A DNA stretch of 64,000 nucleotides. Origin: Phycisphaerae bacterium. Its GTDB lineage: Bacteria > Planctomycetota > Phycisphaerae > SM23-33. Position numbers and translations under genes: made by a program. The DNA lies in NCBI GenBank assembly GCA_016782885.1, contig JADHXQ010000008.1:1-64000 (forward strand). Direction: 5' to 3'. This document shows, piece by piece, positions 1 to 10,400 of the stretch. The stretch's first letter is position 1; every line of letters begins with the position of its first letter. Below the pieces are notes generated by a model. That model made no database searches. It worked only from the letters and a program-made list of their open reading frames with translations, and was not told the origin of the DNA.

Positions 1-1
1 C

Positions 2-448
2 TGGTTCTGCGACCGCTTGGGCGGCGTCTTCAAGACCCCCATCAACAAGCTGCTGTTTTACGCCGATTTCCTGAACTTCAAGACAGCCACCGTTTCACTA
101 ACTGGAGTGGCGTACAGAAAGGCTCCCCTGGGCCTGGTGCCTACTGACTATGGCAAGTTGCTTGGCTGGATGGAGGATGATGGGATCCTGGTTTGTCAGG
201 AGGTAGAGTTCCCAAACGGGGGTATGGGTTATCGCTATGCTTCGGGCCCACAAGCCGATTTGGTGAAGACGGCTTTTTCCGAGCATGAGGAAAAGGTGCT
301 GGAATGTGTGGCCGACGAACTTGGAAAGCTGACGGCAAAAGCGATCTCCGAGAGATCGCATCAAGAGTCCGCATGGAAGGACGCCAAAGACGGGCAAGTT
401 GTCTCATATCAGGTGGCGCAAGAACTGTCGCTTTCGTTACCGCAGTAA
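2..448 (+). CDS. Panacea/SocA-like (DUF4065) antitoxin-associated domain protein, N-terminus cut by window edge
   Basis: Frame open from base 2 (WFCDRLGGVFKTPINKLLFYADFLNFK...); KLLFYADFL and C-terminal ISERSHQESAWKDAKDGQVVSYQVAQELSL resemble the Panacea/DUF4065 family. Confidence 0.7.
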   Translation, partial: WFCDRLGGVFKTPINKLLFYADFLNFKTATVSLTGVAYRKAPLGLVPTDYGKLLGWMEDDGILVCQEVEFPNGGMGYRYASGPQADLVKTAFSEHEEKVLECVADELGKLTAKAISERSHQESAWKDAKDGQVVSYQVAQELSLSLPQ

Positions 449-632
449 CCCAGGAAACGTACGTTATATCCAACGTACATGATGCTTGCCCGGTATCACC
501 CCTTAGAATATCGATTTAGGATTGTCGGACAGATCACGCTGCGCGAGACAGTTGAAATGATAGAGGATAGCTATCAGTCCTCAGCTACACACTTGGCTCA
601 ATGTGAAGGCAGTCTGTCCCGTTTTTGAATTC

Positions 633-700
633 CCTGCGCAGGATGAAGTGGAATGCTGCGTATCCGTTTGCAGGAAACCCTGCCTTGAAGGGATGACAAG
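633..700 (+). promoter_or_regulatory. Shared upstream element, copy A
   Basis: CCTGCGCAGGATGAAGTGG...GGAAACCCTGCCTTGAAGGGATGACAAG directly before ATG 701; aligns ungapped with copies B and C. Confidence 0.5.
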
Positions 701-1291
701 ATGAACAATGTAATTCGGATGATATGTCTGGCGGGGTTGGCGGTGATGGTTGGTGCGGGGCAGGTATGGGGCGGTATCATCCTCCAGGACGAGGGGAGCA
801 GTTATTCTCAGATTCTGGCCGCCCAAGCGGCCGGTCAAACCTTCACGGCGGAAGACGCCGGTATCTCGTCGATCGGATTTGATCTGGCCGTCATGAACAG
901 CGGGCACCCCAACGCCCCTATCTCTGTCTCACTCTACACGGGAGTTGGAAACGGAGGGTCGCTTCTTCATACGGCAACAGGCACACTGGAACCGGGATAT
1001 GAGGGCTTCTTCGATTTCGACTTCACGATGGTGACGTTGGTTCCGGGTAACGTCTACTCGGCGATGGTTGGAACAACCAGCGCCCGGTGGGCAGTTGCTT
1101 ATAGTCAGCATTCCTTCCCTTCCGGCGCCCCTATTTCCTCCAGGACTGATTACGTTGGTGGTGATGCAATTCTATACGGGAATGTCCGTACCATAGATGA
1201 CCTTAACTTTCGGGTCATCCCCGAACCCGCCACGTTATCGCTCCTGGCCCTTGGCGGCCTGGCCGTATTGTGCAGACGCCGGAAGCTGTAG
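701..1291 (+). CDS. PEP-CTERM sorting domain protein
   Basis: Signal peptide; C-terminal VIPEPATLSLLALGGLAVLCRRRKL; GAAGGGA ribosome binding site. Confidence 0.85.
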   Translation: MNNVIRMICLAGLAVMVGAGQVWGGIILQDEGSSYSQILAAQAAGQTFTAEDAGISSIGFDLAVMNSGHPNAPISVSLYTGVGNGGSLLHTATGTLEPGYEGFFDFDFTMVTLVPGNVYSAMVGTTSARWAVAYSQHSFPSGAPISSRTDYVGGDAILYGNVRTIDDLNFRVIPEPATLSLLALGGLAVLCRRRKL

Positions 1292-1435
1292 CACCCAACA
1301 GACACTCACGAAACCGCAAGGCGAAGACGCTTGCACTCCAGCCTTGAACCTAAGACCTAAAACCAACCGCTGAGTTGTCGCCCGAACCCGATTGGATTAC
1401 AATTATCGCAGACCTGTCAGCAATCAGGAGTTTAT

Positions 1436-1813
1436 GTGAAATTTATTAGTACAGCGGCGCGGGCGGTGGTTTTGGTTTGTTTTGCCTGCTCCGGCGCGGG
1501 GGCGGAAAATGCGGCGGGTAAAGGCGGCGGGTCGCAGTTTGACATGCCCGGGATTCTCGACCCATCGACTTTAGGGGTCAAGGTGCTGGAAGACTGGCAC
1601 GATGTCAAGGGCGAGCCTCCGACGCGTCAGAAATTGATAACGATCCGCGTGGGCGAGCTTTGGGACGGGCAGGACTATCGCATACCCGTGCGAATGATCG
1701 TGCCCGCCGACAGGAAAGCCAAAGGCTTCCATCTCACCGGCGGGCATAGACTCGAATCGATAAAGAGAGACGCCCGGCCGCGAGGCGCGGACGCTGAATT
1801 GCTCAAGGGCTGA
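1436..1813 (+). pseudogene. N-terminal fragment of a secreted PhoPQ-activated/hydrolase-like protein
   Basis: Signal peptide then TRQKLITIRVGELWDGQDYRIPVRMIVPADRKAKGFHLTGGHRLESIK..., stops after 125 aa directly before the next gene. Confidence 0.5.
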
Positions 1814-1836
1814 CGGCCCGGTAAGAGGAAAGCAGT

Positions 1837-3273
1837 ATGAGACGTATTAGAAACGGATTCTCTAAACTGCTGTCCGCCGCGTGTGTGGCCGCGTGGGCGT
1901 CGGCGGCGCCGGCTGAGGTTAAAGTGCCTGATATCTTCAGCAGCGAGATGGTCCTGCAGCGCGAATTGCCCGCTGCCGTGTGGGGCGCCGCGGCGCCCGG
2001 CGAGAAGATTTCGGTATCCTTCGACGGTCAGTATCTGGCGACGGCGGCTGACGCGGAGGGCAAGTGGATGGTTAAGCTGAAGCCCCTGAAGACATCGAAA
2101 ACAGGCAAGACGATGACCATCAAAGGCTCGAACACCATCACGTTTTCGGGCGTTCTGGTCGGCGAGGTCTGGCTGTGCAGCGGTCAATCGAACATGGCTG
2201 GAAAATTCGTCAAATCAAAAGGCCGTTCAATAGACCCCAAGGCGTTCGAGCAGGATCTCTCCAGGTTCCGGTTCACCACCAGAATGGGTTGGACTGCTCT
2301 AACTCCAAAGTCGCAGCACATGCTTTCTTGCGTGGCGTATTACTTCGGGATCGAGCTTTACAGGGAATTGAAAATCCCCATCGGCCTGATTCTTCGATAC
2401 CACTCCGGGACGCCCATCCAGGCCTGGATGCCGAAAGACGCCGCCGAGGTGATACGCAAGAAGCTGAACATACCGAAAGACTGGAACGATAATGCAACTA
2501 TTCGCAACCCGGGCGTTCAGTTTGACGACAAGATTGCCCCCATCGTGCCGGTCGCGTTTCGCGGCGTCATCTGGTATCAGGGCGAACGGAACGCCAAAGC
2601 CCGAACCGGATGGGAGTACCGCCGCCTCCTTCCCTTTCATATCAAGACCTGGCGGGAATTGTGGGCCAAACGCGCCGGGGTCGAACCGCGCAGGTTCCCG
2701 TTCTACTACGTGCAGGTTCCCACGCAGATGAGTCCGGTTGACGGGGAGTGGCCTTGGTTGCGGGACGCGATGCGAAGGGCGCTGGACACCACCGAGAATA
2801 CGGGCATGGCGGTTTACTACGATTATGGCCCGAGCCTTCATCCGGCCAACAAACAGCCCGCCGGAAAGCGCCTGTCGCTCTGGGCGCTGGCGAAAGATTA
2901 CGGGCGCGAGGGTCTCGTTCATTGCGGACCGCTGCTTGACAAAGTTCAGATAACCGGCGGAAAGGCGGTTTTGACTTTCAAGCATGTCGGCGGCGGTTTG
3001 AAGAACGTTTCGGGCACCAAGCGGCTCAAGTTTTTTGAGATCGCCGGGAAGGACGGGAAGTACGTCCCAGCCGGCGCGCGGATTGAAGGAGATACCGTTG
3101 TTGTCCAAAGCCCGAAAATGTCGGAACCTGTTTACGTTCGATATCTTTTCAGGAAACCGGAGCCAAACGCGGAAGTCAGCCTCATCAACGCCGAGGGGCT
3201 ACCGGCATCATCGTTCATGACCGACGATTTCAAACCGCCAAGAGGCGCCGCGAGCCCCGGGGCGCTGCGATAG
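1837..3273 (+). CDS. Sialate O-acetylesterase family protein
   Basis: MVLQRELPAAVWGAAAPGE, GEVWLCSGQSNM (catalytic Ser motif), GVIWYQGERNA. Confidence 0.88.
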   Translation: MRRIRNGFSKLLSAACVAAWASAAPAEVKVPDIFSSEMVLQRELPAAVWGAAAPGEKISVSFDGQYLATAADAEGKWMVKLKPLKTSKTGKTMTIKGSNTITFSGVLVGEVWLCSGQSNMAGKFVKSKGRSIDPKAFEQDLSRFRFTTRMGWTALTPKSQHMLSCVAYYFGIELYRELKIPIGLILRYHSGTPIQAWMPKDAAEVIRKKLNIPKDWNDNATIRNPGVQFDDKIAPIVPVAFRGVIWYQGERNAKARTGWEYRRLLPFHIKTWRELWAKRAGVEPRRFPFYYVQVPTQMSPVDGEWPWLRDAMRRALDTTENTGMAVYYDYGPSLHPANKQPAGKRLSLWALAKDYGREGLVHCGPLLDKVQITGGKAVLTFKHVGGGLKNVSGTKRLKFFEIAGKDGKYVPAGARIEGDTVVVQSPKMSEPVYVRYLFRKPEPNAEVSLINAEGLPASSFMTDDFKPPRGAASPGALR

Positions 3274-3297
3274 GGATTCAGGCGAAAGGACAGCACT

Positions 3298-4255
3298 ATG
3301 CGTAATATGGCTGGAAGGTGGTGTTTGCTTCTGGTGATGCTCCTGGCGGCCCGAAGCGCCCGGGCGGGGGCAAACGCCGGCCAGCAGTTCCAGAAAATCT
3401 GGACACACGCGGCGCCGCACTCGGCGGTGATCTACTGGCGGATGAAAGATATCGCCGAAGAGTCCGCCAGCTACGTCGAGTACGGGGCGACGAGCAAATA
3501 TGGGCGCAAGACGCCGACCGCAAGGGCGCCCCGCTGGGCGCATTTTCATCGCCTGATGGGCCTGAAACCGGGCGAGAAGGTCCACTACCGCCCCGTGCTG
3601 GCGAGCAAGGGCGAGACAACGTTCGGCCCGAACGGGACGCTCACCACGCCGACCGGCGAGGGATGGACACCCGTGCCGGGCAAGCTCACCGGACCACCAT
3701 ACGTGCTCGACAAGGGCGGAAAGTACATTCTCACAAAGGATATCGTCGCGCCCGGAACGGCGGTAACGATCGATGCGGCGGACGTCGTGCTGGATCTGGA
3801 CGGGCATACCGTTCGGTTCGGCGCGGGCGCCGGCAGGCAGGCGGCGGGTATTCAGATCAGAGCAAAGGGCCACGCCGCTGAATATCGCATGCTACAGTCC
3901 CGCGGCGATGAATGAGATCTACAACAATGATATCGTCGCGCTAACGTACTACCGCACCGAGCGGATCGGCGGATACGGCGACTCGGGGCAGTGGGCCTCG
4001 GCGATCCACCTGGTGGGCATGAAGAACGGAAAGGCTCCGCGCGGGAAATACAGCGCCTACATACACGATAACCGGTTCGTGACGAATCACCTGTTTGTCT
4101 CGTCGTCGCACCCGGTCACCCAGACCGTGCGCATAGAGAACAACCGCTTCACCCTGGCCAGGAACCCCCCGCCCGTACCGGCGAAAACCCGCTTCCGAAA
4201 GACAGGTCCGCTGCAGCGGCTTATAGAAGCGGGAGGCAATACCTTCCCTCGTTGA
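3298..4255 (+). pseudogene. Secreted right-handed beta-helix protein, disrupted by frameshift and probable internal deletion
   Basis: 3298-3915 encodes signal peptide, FnIII-like region and start of beta-helix (VTIDAADVVLDLDGHTV); the helix-like C-terminus (NEIYNNDIVALTYY...IHDNRFVTNHLFVSS) continues in another frame to 4255. Confidence 0.6.
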
Positions 4256-4276
4256 GCCGCCGCTCTTTCAACCGTG

Positions 4277-5245
4277 CTAGACCACTTCGATGCACGAAGG
4301 CGGTTTCGGCGCGATGTTGTACGTGACGCTCACCACGCCGGGGACCTCGGCGATAATCCGGTCGGCGATCCGGCGAAGCTGGTCGAACGGGAGGTCGGTG
4401 GGCGTGGCTGTCACGGCGTCGGCGCTATCCCAGCAGCGCACCTCGATCTGCAGCCCGAAGTCCCGCTTCCCGTCGCGTATGCCCGTTACGCGGTCCTCGT
4501 GAAGAATAGCCATGTACTGGAACGCCCCGGAGTCGCAAAGCTCGCCCTCGACGATCGTGGTGGCCGCTCGCACCAGGGCGATCCGCTCGGGCGTCACCGC
4601 GCCAACCACTCGCGTCGCCAGCGCCGGTCCGGGGAACGGCGGGCGGGCGAAGAGCTCTTCCGGCAGGCCGAGTGCCTTTCCGACGGCGCGCACGGCGGGC
4701 TTGCGGAGCTGGATGACCGGTTCGACGACCTTGTACCCGTAGGCCTCCTCGGTATCGATGCCCAACTGTGAGAGGATGTTGTGCTGTCGTTTTATTCCGG
4801 CGACCGTTTCCTCGACGTCGGTGTAAATCGTTCCCTGGAGCAGGGTCTTGGCGCCGCAGTCCCTGACGAGTCCGGCGAAGACATCCTTGTAGAACACTTC
4901 CGTTATGCCCTTGTCGCGTTTGACTTCGGGGTCGGTCACGCCGGCCAGCGCGGCGAAGAACTTGTCCTTTGCGTCGACGATCTCGACGTGGACGCCGAGT
5001 TCCTGAAATATCTCGGCGACTCGCTGCGGTTCGCCGGCCCGCATCAGCCCGTTCTCGACGAAGTAGGTTTTGAGGCGGTCTCCCAGCGCGCGGTGCCCCA
5101 GCAGCGTGACGACGGACGAATCGACGCCGCCGGACAGTGCGTTGACGGCCAGCGAGTCCCCGACCGCCTCGCTAATCGCCTTGACCTGCTCGTCAATGAA
5201 TGCCTCTGTGCTGAGATCCTGCAGTGTGATTTCCTGTACGGCCAT
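4277..5245 (-). CDS. GMP synthase ATP-pyrophosphatase-domain protein without glutaminase domain
   Basis: SGGVDSSVVTLLGHRA P-loop, QGTIYTDVEE, PPFPGPALATRV, C-terminal YNIAPKPPSCIE; starts directly at the PP-ATPase domain. Confidence 0.85.
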   Translation of the reverse strand: MAVQEITLQDLSTEAFIDEQVKAISEAVGDSLAVNALSGGVDSSVVTLLGHRALGDRLKTYFVENGLMRAGEPQRVAEIFQELGVHVEIVDAKDKFFAALAGVTDPEVKRDKGITEVFYKDVFAGLVRDCGAKTLLQGTIYTDVEETVAGIKRQHNILSQLGIDTEEAYGYKVVEPVIQLRKPAVRAVGKALGLPEELFARPPFPGPALATRVVGAVTPERIALVRAATTIVEGELCDSGAFQYMAILHEDRVTGIRDGKRDFGLQIEVRCWDSADAVTATPTDLPFDQLRRIADRIIAEVPGVVSVTYNIAPKPPSCIEVV

Positions 5246-5297
5246 GCTTTTCGTCTCCTTGTTATTGTTCGCTTTGATGCGGGGTTCGCGCGAGCGT

Positions 5298-6065
5298 TTA
5301 CTTTACGGAAACGCCCCGGTTGCGGAGGTAGTCCTTGACCTCTGATATCTGGATCATGTTGAAGTGGAACACCGAAGCGGCAAGGAGGACTGTCGCGCCG
5401 GCTTCGACGGCGTCGTAAAAATGCTCCAACTCGCCTGCGCCTCCGGAGGCGACGATCGTCGCGGAGACCACATCCTTCATCGCGCGGATCACCGGAAGGT
5501 CGTATCCGGTTTTGGCGCCGTCGCCGGCCTTGCTGGTCGGGAGGATCACCCCCGCGCCGAAACCGTCGACCTTTTTGGCCCATTCGATGGCGTCGGCGCC
5601 GGTTGCGGTCCTTCCGCCGTCGATATACACCTCGTATCCGGAAGCCATGGCGTCGTTCCGGTCGACGTCGATGGCGACAGTGACCTTGTCGGGCCCGAAC
5701 TCTTCGATCATCTCGGCGATAACTTCGGGCCTGCGGAACGCGGCGCTGCTGGTGGAGACCTTGTCGGCGCCCGCGGCGAGCACTGCCGCGGCGGAAGCCA
5801 CGTCGGATATTCCGCCACCGACGGTAAACGGGACGGTCGCTACCTCCGCGACGCGGGCGACCACGTCGAGCATTGTGCCCCGCCCTTCAACCGTGGCGAC
5901 GATGTCGAGCAGCGCCAGTTCGTCGGCCCCGGCCCGGCAGTATGCCTCGGCACACTGGACCGGGTCGCCGGCGTCCTTGATATCCACGAAGTGTACGCCC
6001 TTGACCACCCGACCGTCCCGCATGTCCATGCAGGGCATGATGCTGATGGGCTGATCCATGTTCAA
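5298..6065 (-). CDS. hisF: HisF-like imidazole glycerol phosphate synthase cyclase subunit (divergent)
   Basis: IMPCMDMRDGRVVKGVHFVDIKDAGDP, VGGGISDVASAAAVLAAGADKVS, VAIDVDRND, GGRTATG, IVASGGAGELEHF. Confidence 0.85.
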   Translation of the reverse strand: MNMDQPISIMPCMDMRDGRVVKGVHFVDIKDAGDPVQCAEAYCRAGADELALLDIVATVEGRGTMLDVVARVAEVATVPFTVGGGISDVASAAAVLAAGADKVSTSSAAFRRPEVIAEMIEEFGPDKVTVAIDVDRNDAMASGYEVYIDGGRTATGADAIEWAKKVDGFGAGVILPTSKAGDGAKTGYDLPVIRAMKDVVSATIVASGGAGELEHFYDAVEAGATVLLAASVFHFNMIQISEVKDYLRNRGVSVK

Positions 6066-6396
6066 CCGCCTTTCTTCTTGTCTGTTGAATGTAACCGATT
6101 GGTATTTGAAATAACATTCGCGCGACAGTCAACCTTTTCGTCAGATTCGGCGCCGCGGCGTGCGGCGGCGGCGAAAAGACCAAGGGCGGGAAGACTGGAA
6201 CATCCAATGGGTGAAAGCGGCAAGATCGGTTTTACGGTGGAGGGGCTTGTAACTCGTTTCTGACTCAATTACACTAGTTTTCATGTCTACCTGGTACGGT
6301 GATCGTGCGTCTGGTTCGTTTCTTTTCTCGCACCAGGGTGAGCGATAATGTGGTGGTTGACAGCTCGTAAGTTCAACGCAAAGGAGAGATTCTCGC

Positions 6397-7446
6397 ATGC
6401 GAAAATCTATCGGCTTTCCGGCAATTGTGTTTGCCCTGGTGATCTGCTGCGCGGCTGTGACGGGGGGCAACTCCGCGGCAAGGAAGTCCGCCGCCAATGA
6501 TCCCGGCGCCATGAAAAAACTCGAGGCGTCCCAATGGACCGTGCCGGGGGTCGGTGTGGCGATGCGGCGGATTCCGGCCGGAGCGTTTACGATGGGCTCG
6601 CCGGCAGGCGAACTGGGGCGCAAGGCCGACGAACCGCGGCACAAGGTGACGATCTCCAAGCCGTTCTACATGGCGATCTATGAAACTCGCCAGTGTGAAT
6701 ACTACCCGCTGATGATCCGTAAGGATTTCGACCTGGAGGCATGGGGCTATCAGCGGGGCCCGCTGCACGAAGGCGCGGCGTGGACGTATCGCTCGCTGAT
6801 GGACGGTCGGCGCATCAGCGGCGGATCGGCGTATCCGAAAATCGCACGCACGGATCTCAATCCCATGGAGTGCGTTACCTGGGACAAAGCGATGGGCTAC
6901 TGTCAAAAAATCACCGCCGCCGAACGAGCGGCCGGGCGCTTGCCGGAGGGCTATGTCTATCGCCTGCCGACCGAAGCCGAATGGGAGTACGCCTGCCGCG
7001 CGGGGACGGCCACCGCGTACAGTTTCAAAGGCGATTACAGCAACATCGGCGTTTTGAGCGCCTACATGTGCCTCAGCAAAGACGGCGGGTACAAGGCTTT
7101 CGCCACATCGCCGACGCCCGACAACCGGCAGCCCAACGCGTGGGGCCTCTACGATATGCACGGTAATGTCTTCGAATGGTGCCTGGACTGGTACGGACCG
7201 TACACCACCGCGGCGGCGAAGGATCCTGTCGGACCGAAAACCGGTACGGAACGAGTCGCTCGCGGCGGCGGCGCCCTGCCGTTTCCGCCCGGGTCCGGCT
7301 CGCTGGAGAAACTCGTCCACCCGCATTTCCGCAGCGCTGGGCGGTACCGTTTTCCGGCGCGGACGGCACACCAGATCAACCTCGGTTTCCGCATCGTACT
7401 TGCTCCCGAGATCGAGATACCCGGCGCCAAAAAGCCGAACAAATAG
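6397..7446 (+). CDS. SUMF1/formylglycine-generating-enzyme-fold protein
   Basis: MRRIPAGAFTMGSPAGE, RLPTEAEWEYACRAGT, NAWGLYDMHGNVFEWCLDWYGPY; AAGGAGAG RBS. Confidence 0.88.
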   Translation: MRKSIGFPAIVFALVICCAAVTGGNSAARKSAANDPGAMKKLEASQWTVPGVGVAMRRIPAGAFTMGSPAGELGRKADEPRHKVTISKPFYMAIYETRQCEYYPLMIRKDFDLEAWGYQRGPLHEGAAWTYRSLMDGRRISGGSAYPKIARTDLNPMECVTWDKAMGYCQKITAAERAAGRLPEGYVYRLPTEAEWEYACRAGTATAYSFKGDYSNIGVLSAYMCLSKDGGYKAFATSPTPDNRQPNAWGLYDMHGNVFEWCLDWYGPYTTAAAKDPVGPKTGTERVARGGGALPFPPGSGSLEKLVHPHFRSAGRYRFPARTAHQINLGFRIVLAPEIEIPGAKKPNK

Positions 7447-7464
7447 AACCAAAAGGTTTTTATC

Positions 7465-10400
7465 ATGATCATGCGTTCTAAGCGATTTGCGATCCTCGCG
7501 TTGTTTGCGGTTGTGGCGATGGGCTATTGGACGTCAAGCCCTCACCCAACCCAATGCCGCGCCGCGGAGCCCAAAAAGACGCAAGCCCAGGGCTATGATT
7601 TCTTTGAGCTTTCCCGATACCCCCTCGAAGGCAAACTGCGCCCGTGGGTCGAGCTTCGCAAAGTCACCCTCGAAGGCGACGGCGATCCGAAAAAATACAA
7701 CCGCCGCACAGTACAATGGTGGCCGCGAAAAGGCGTCGACTTCACCGAACTGCGCAACGGTATGATCGAGCGCGAGTGGACCCTTGCCGCCAGCGCCATG
7801 GATCCCAAACCCGCCGCCGGCGTCACCGGCGACAAGCAGATCAAAGAGATGGACTCGCTAAGCCTCGAACCGAACGCCGGCAGCGGTTTTATCCGGCGCG
7901 TTCGGGGCTTTATCACACCGAGTGAATCGGGACTCTACACGTTCAAGATCGCCGCCGACGACGAGGGATACGTCTACCTCAGCAGCGACCAGACCCCCGC
8001 AGCCGCCAGGGCGGTCTGCTACCAGAAGCTCAAAGTCTATCCCGGGCTGTGGACAACGTTTCCGACGCAGATATCCTCGCCGCAAAAGCTCGAAAAGGGC
8101 AAGAAATACTATTACGAAATCGTTCATGTCGATCACAAATGGCGGGATCACTGCGACGTGGTCTGGTCCAGCAAAACCCGCCCCGAAGGCCCGCTCAAGG
8201 GCGACGAATTTTCCACGCTCGACGGCAGGAAGGGCAAGTTCGTCGTCGAGAAATGGAATTTCAAATCGGGCGACAGCGATCCTCGTCCCCTGGGCGCCCC
8301 TCGCAAGTTCCAGGCGCACCTGGTGGGCTTCATGGGGCTGGGCAACGAACTGGGCGAACCGTATGCCGGCGAAGAGTTTGTCGCGCCCGGCGTGGTATTG
8401 CGGTTTCCCAACGGGCGAAAGCGAGTCCTGCATCGCTGGCTTCTGAGCAAGAAAGACCAGCGATTCGCCATGGACCTGTACGTCAAGGAAATGAAGAGGA
8501 TCCGGTCGACGCTCGATCAAACCAGGTTCACCGGGGGAGAAGGACCGGCGCCGCTGGGCAGAGAACTGTACACATCGCCTCACTTCGTCTTCAGCTATGA
8601 GGCCGGTCCCGCCGGAGAAGATCCCAAGGCCAAGTCCCTGCGCGACCGCTTTAATCGCTCCGCGCTCGCCGGCGCCGAGTACTGGTACGCCTACCTGGAA
8701 CACGGCGGGCACTTGATGCAATACTGGGACCGCAAGGAAAAACGCAAACACCGCGTCCACGTTGGCGGCGGAAACGGCGGGGGATACGGCGGATGCAGCG
8801 TTGGGGGCGTAAGCGCCCTTCCGATCGCGCTGTTCCACGAGTACAGCCACGGTTTCAACCTCTGGTGGTTCGGTCATCCCGAGATATTCTGCGACTTCGG
8901 GCAGGTTCTGGGCACTGGCGGCGCCAGGATAGAAAAGGCCTGGAACAACGTGCGGTGCCCGTATCGCAGCGCGCTTCACGGGTCGTACCCGACGTGCCTG
9001 TTCCTGGCGGCTTTGGGCGAGGATCCCAACTGGGGTTACTGCGCGCCGGTGGCGATGCCCAAGTCCGACGCCGAACAGAACTTCTTCCAGACGCTGGCCC
9101 GTATCACCGAGCAGCGAGGCATGTGCGAGAAGGGCATCGGCGGCGCCGGCGACATCGTCGGAGACTACGGCGCACGCCTGGCGGAGTTCGACTTCCACAA
9201 CCACAACCTGCTGAAGTCAACGTACTTAGCGGTGGCCCGCGACTACCTCGAAGCGATGGACGTCAAGAAAAACCAATACCGCATCGTGTGGGACAAGGCG
9301 CCCGAATCGTATGGCACGAACGTCATCCGCCTGGTGGCCGATCCGAAATCCACGGAGATCACGGTCGACTTCCAGGGATATCACGATCCGACGACCTACA
9401 GCGACTGGCGGGCGTGCATTGTAGCGGTAAACAAGGACGGTCTGACGCGCTACAGCGACATGTGGAACAAGGGCGTCATGTCCATATCGCGGCAGGAAGG
9501 CGACCGGAGGTACTGGTTGACGGTGACCGCGGCGCCTACGGGCATCCTGAACATCCGCAGCCCGCTGCGGGTCTGCAGCGGAAACTGGTGTCCCCGGTAT
9601 CCCTGGCGTGTGACGCTGAAAGGCGCCCGCCCGGGCACTCCGCATCGCGTGCGATTCGATTCCGACGACTACTACGCCGGTTACGGCTCGTCGCAGACGC
9701 TCAGCAGCATTGTCCCCACTCCGCCGAACACGCCCGAGCGAAAGTTGTTTGTCGAGAAGATCCGAAAGGCCCGCCAGGCGGCGCTCGCGAAGATCCCAAT
9801 CGCCGGGGACCCCTACCTGCGCCATCGACTGATGGCGACTGTCAGCAGGATGGACAACGCCCTGCTGGTCGCCGATGGCGCGCCGCATCCCAACGGCGGC
9901 GGCTGGGTGGTGTCCACCGCTAAGGTCGATCCGACCGCGTATGTCGCTCCGGGCGCGATGGTGCTCGGCAACGCCAGAGTACTCGATAACGCCAGCGTCG
10001 AGGAGTACGCCATCGTGAAAGACAATGCGCACCTCTCGGGCGGCGCTCGTGTTGGCGGGCAGGTATTTGTCGGCGGTTCGACCCGCCTGTCCGGACACCA
10101 GCGAGAATGGCTCCCCGGTGCGACGATCGACCACGCCCTGTGGCAGAACTACGCGCTGGACGAAGAGTCGGTCATGATGCTCGAAGACCGCTATCGCAGC
10201 CACGGCGTGAGGAACGGTTACGTCTGCGGCGCGCCGAAGCTGGTCGTCGACGGAGAGCGTCGAGGATTCCGGTTCGACGGGAAGACGCAGTATCTCGAGT
10301 TGAACGCCCGGGCGGGCGATGTGGGGCAGATCACGGTCGACATCGCCGTGAAACCCGAAGGCCGACGCGCCCAGACGATCTTCGACTTCGGTTCCGATGC

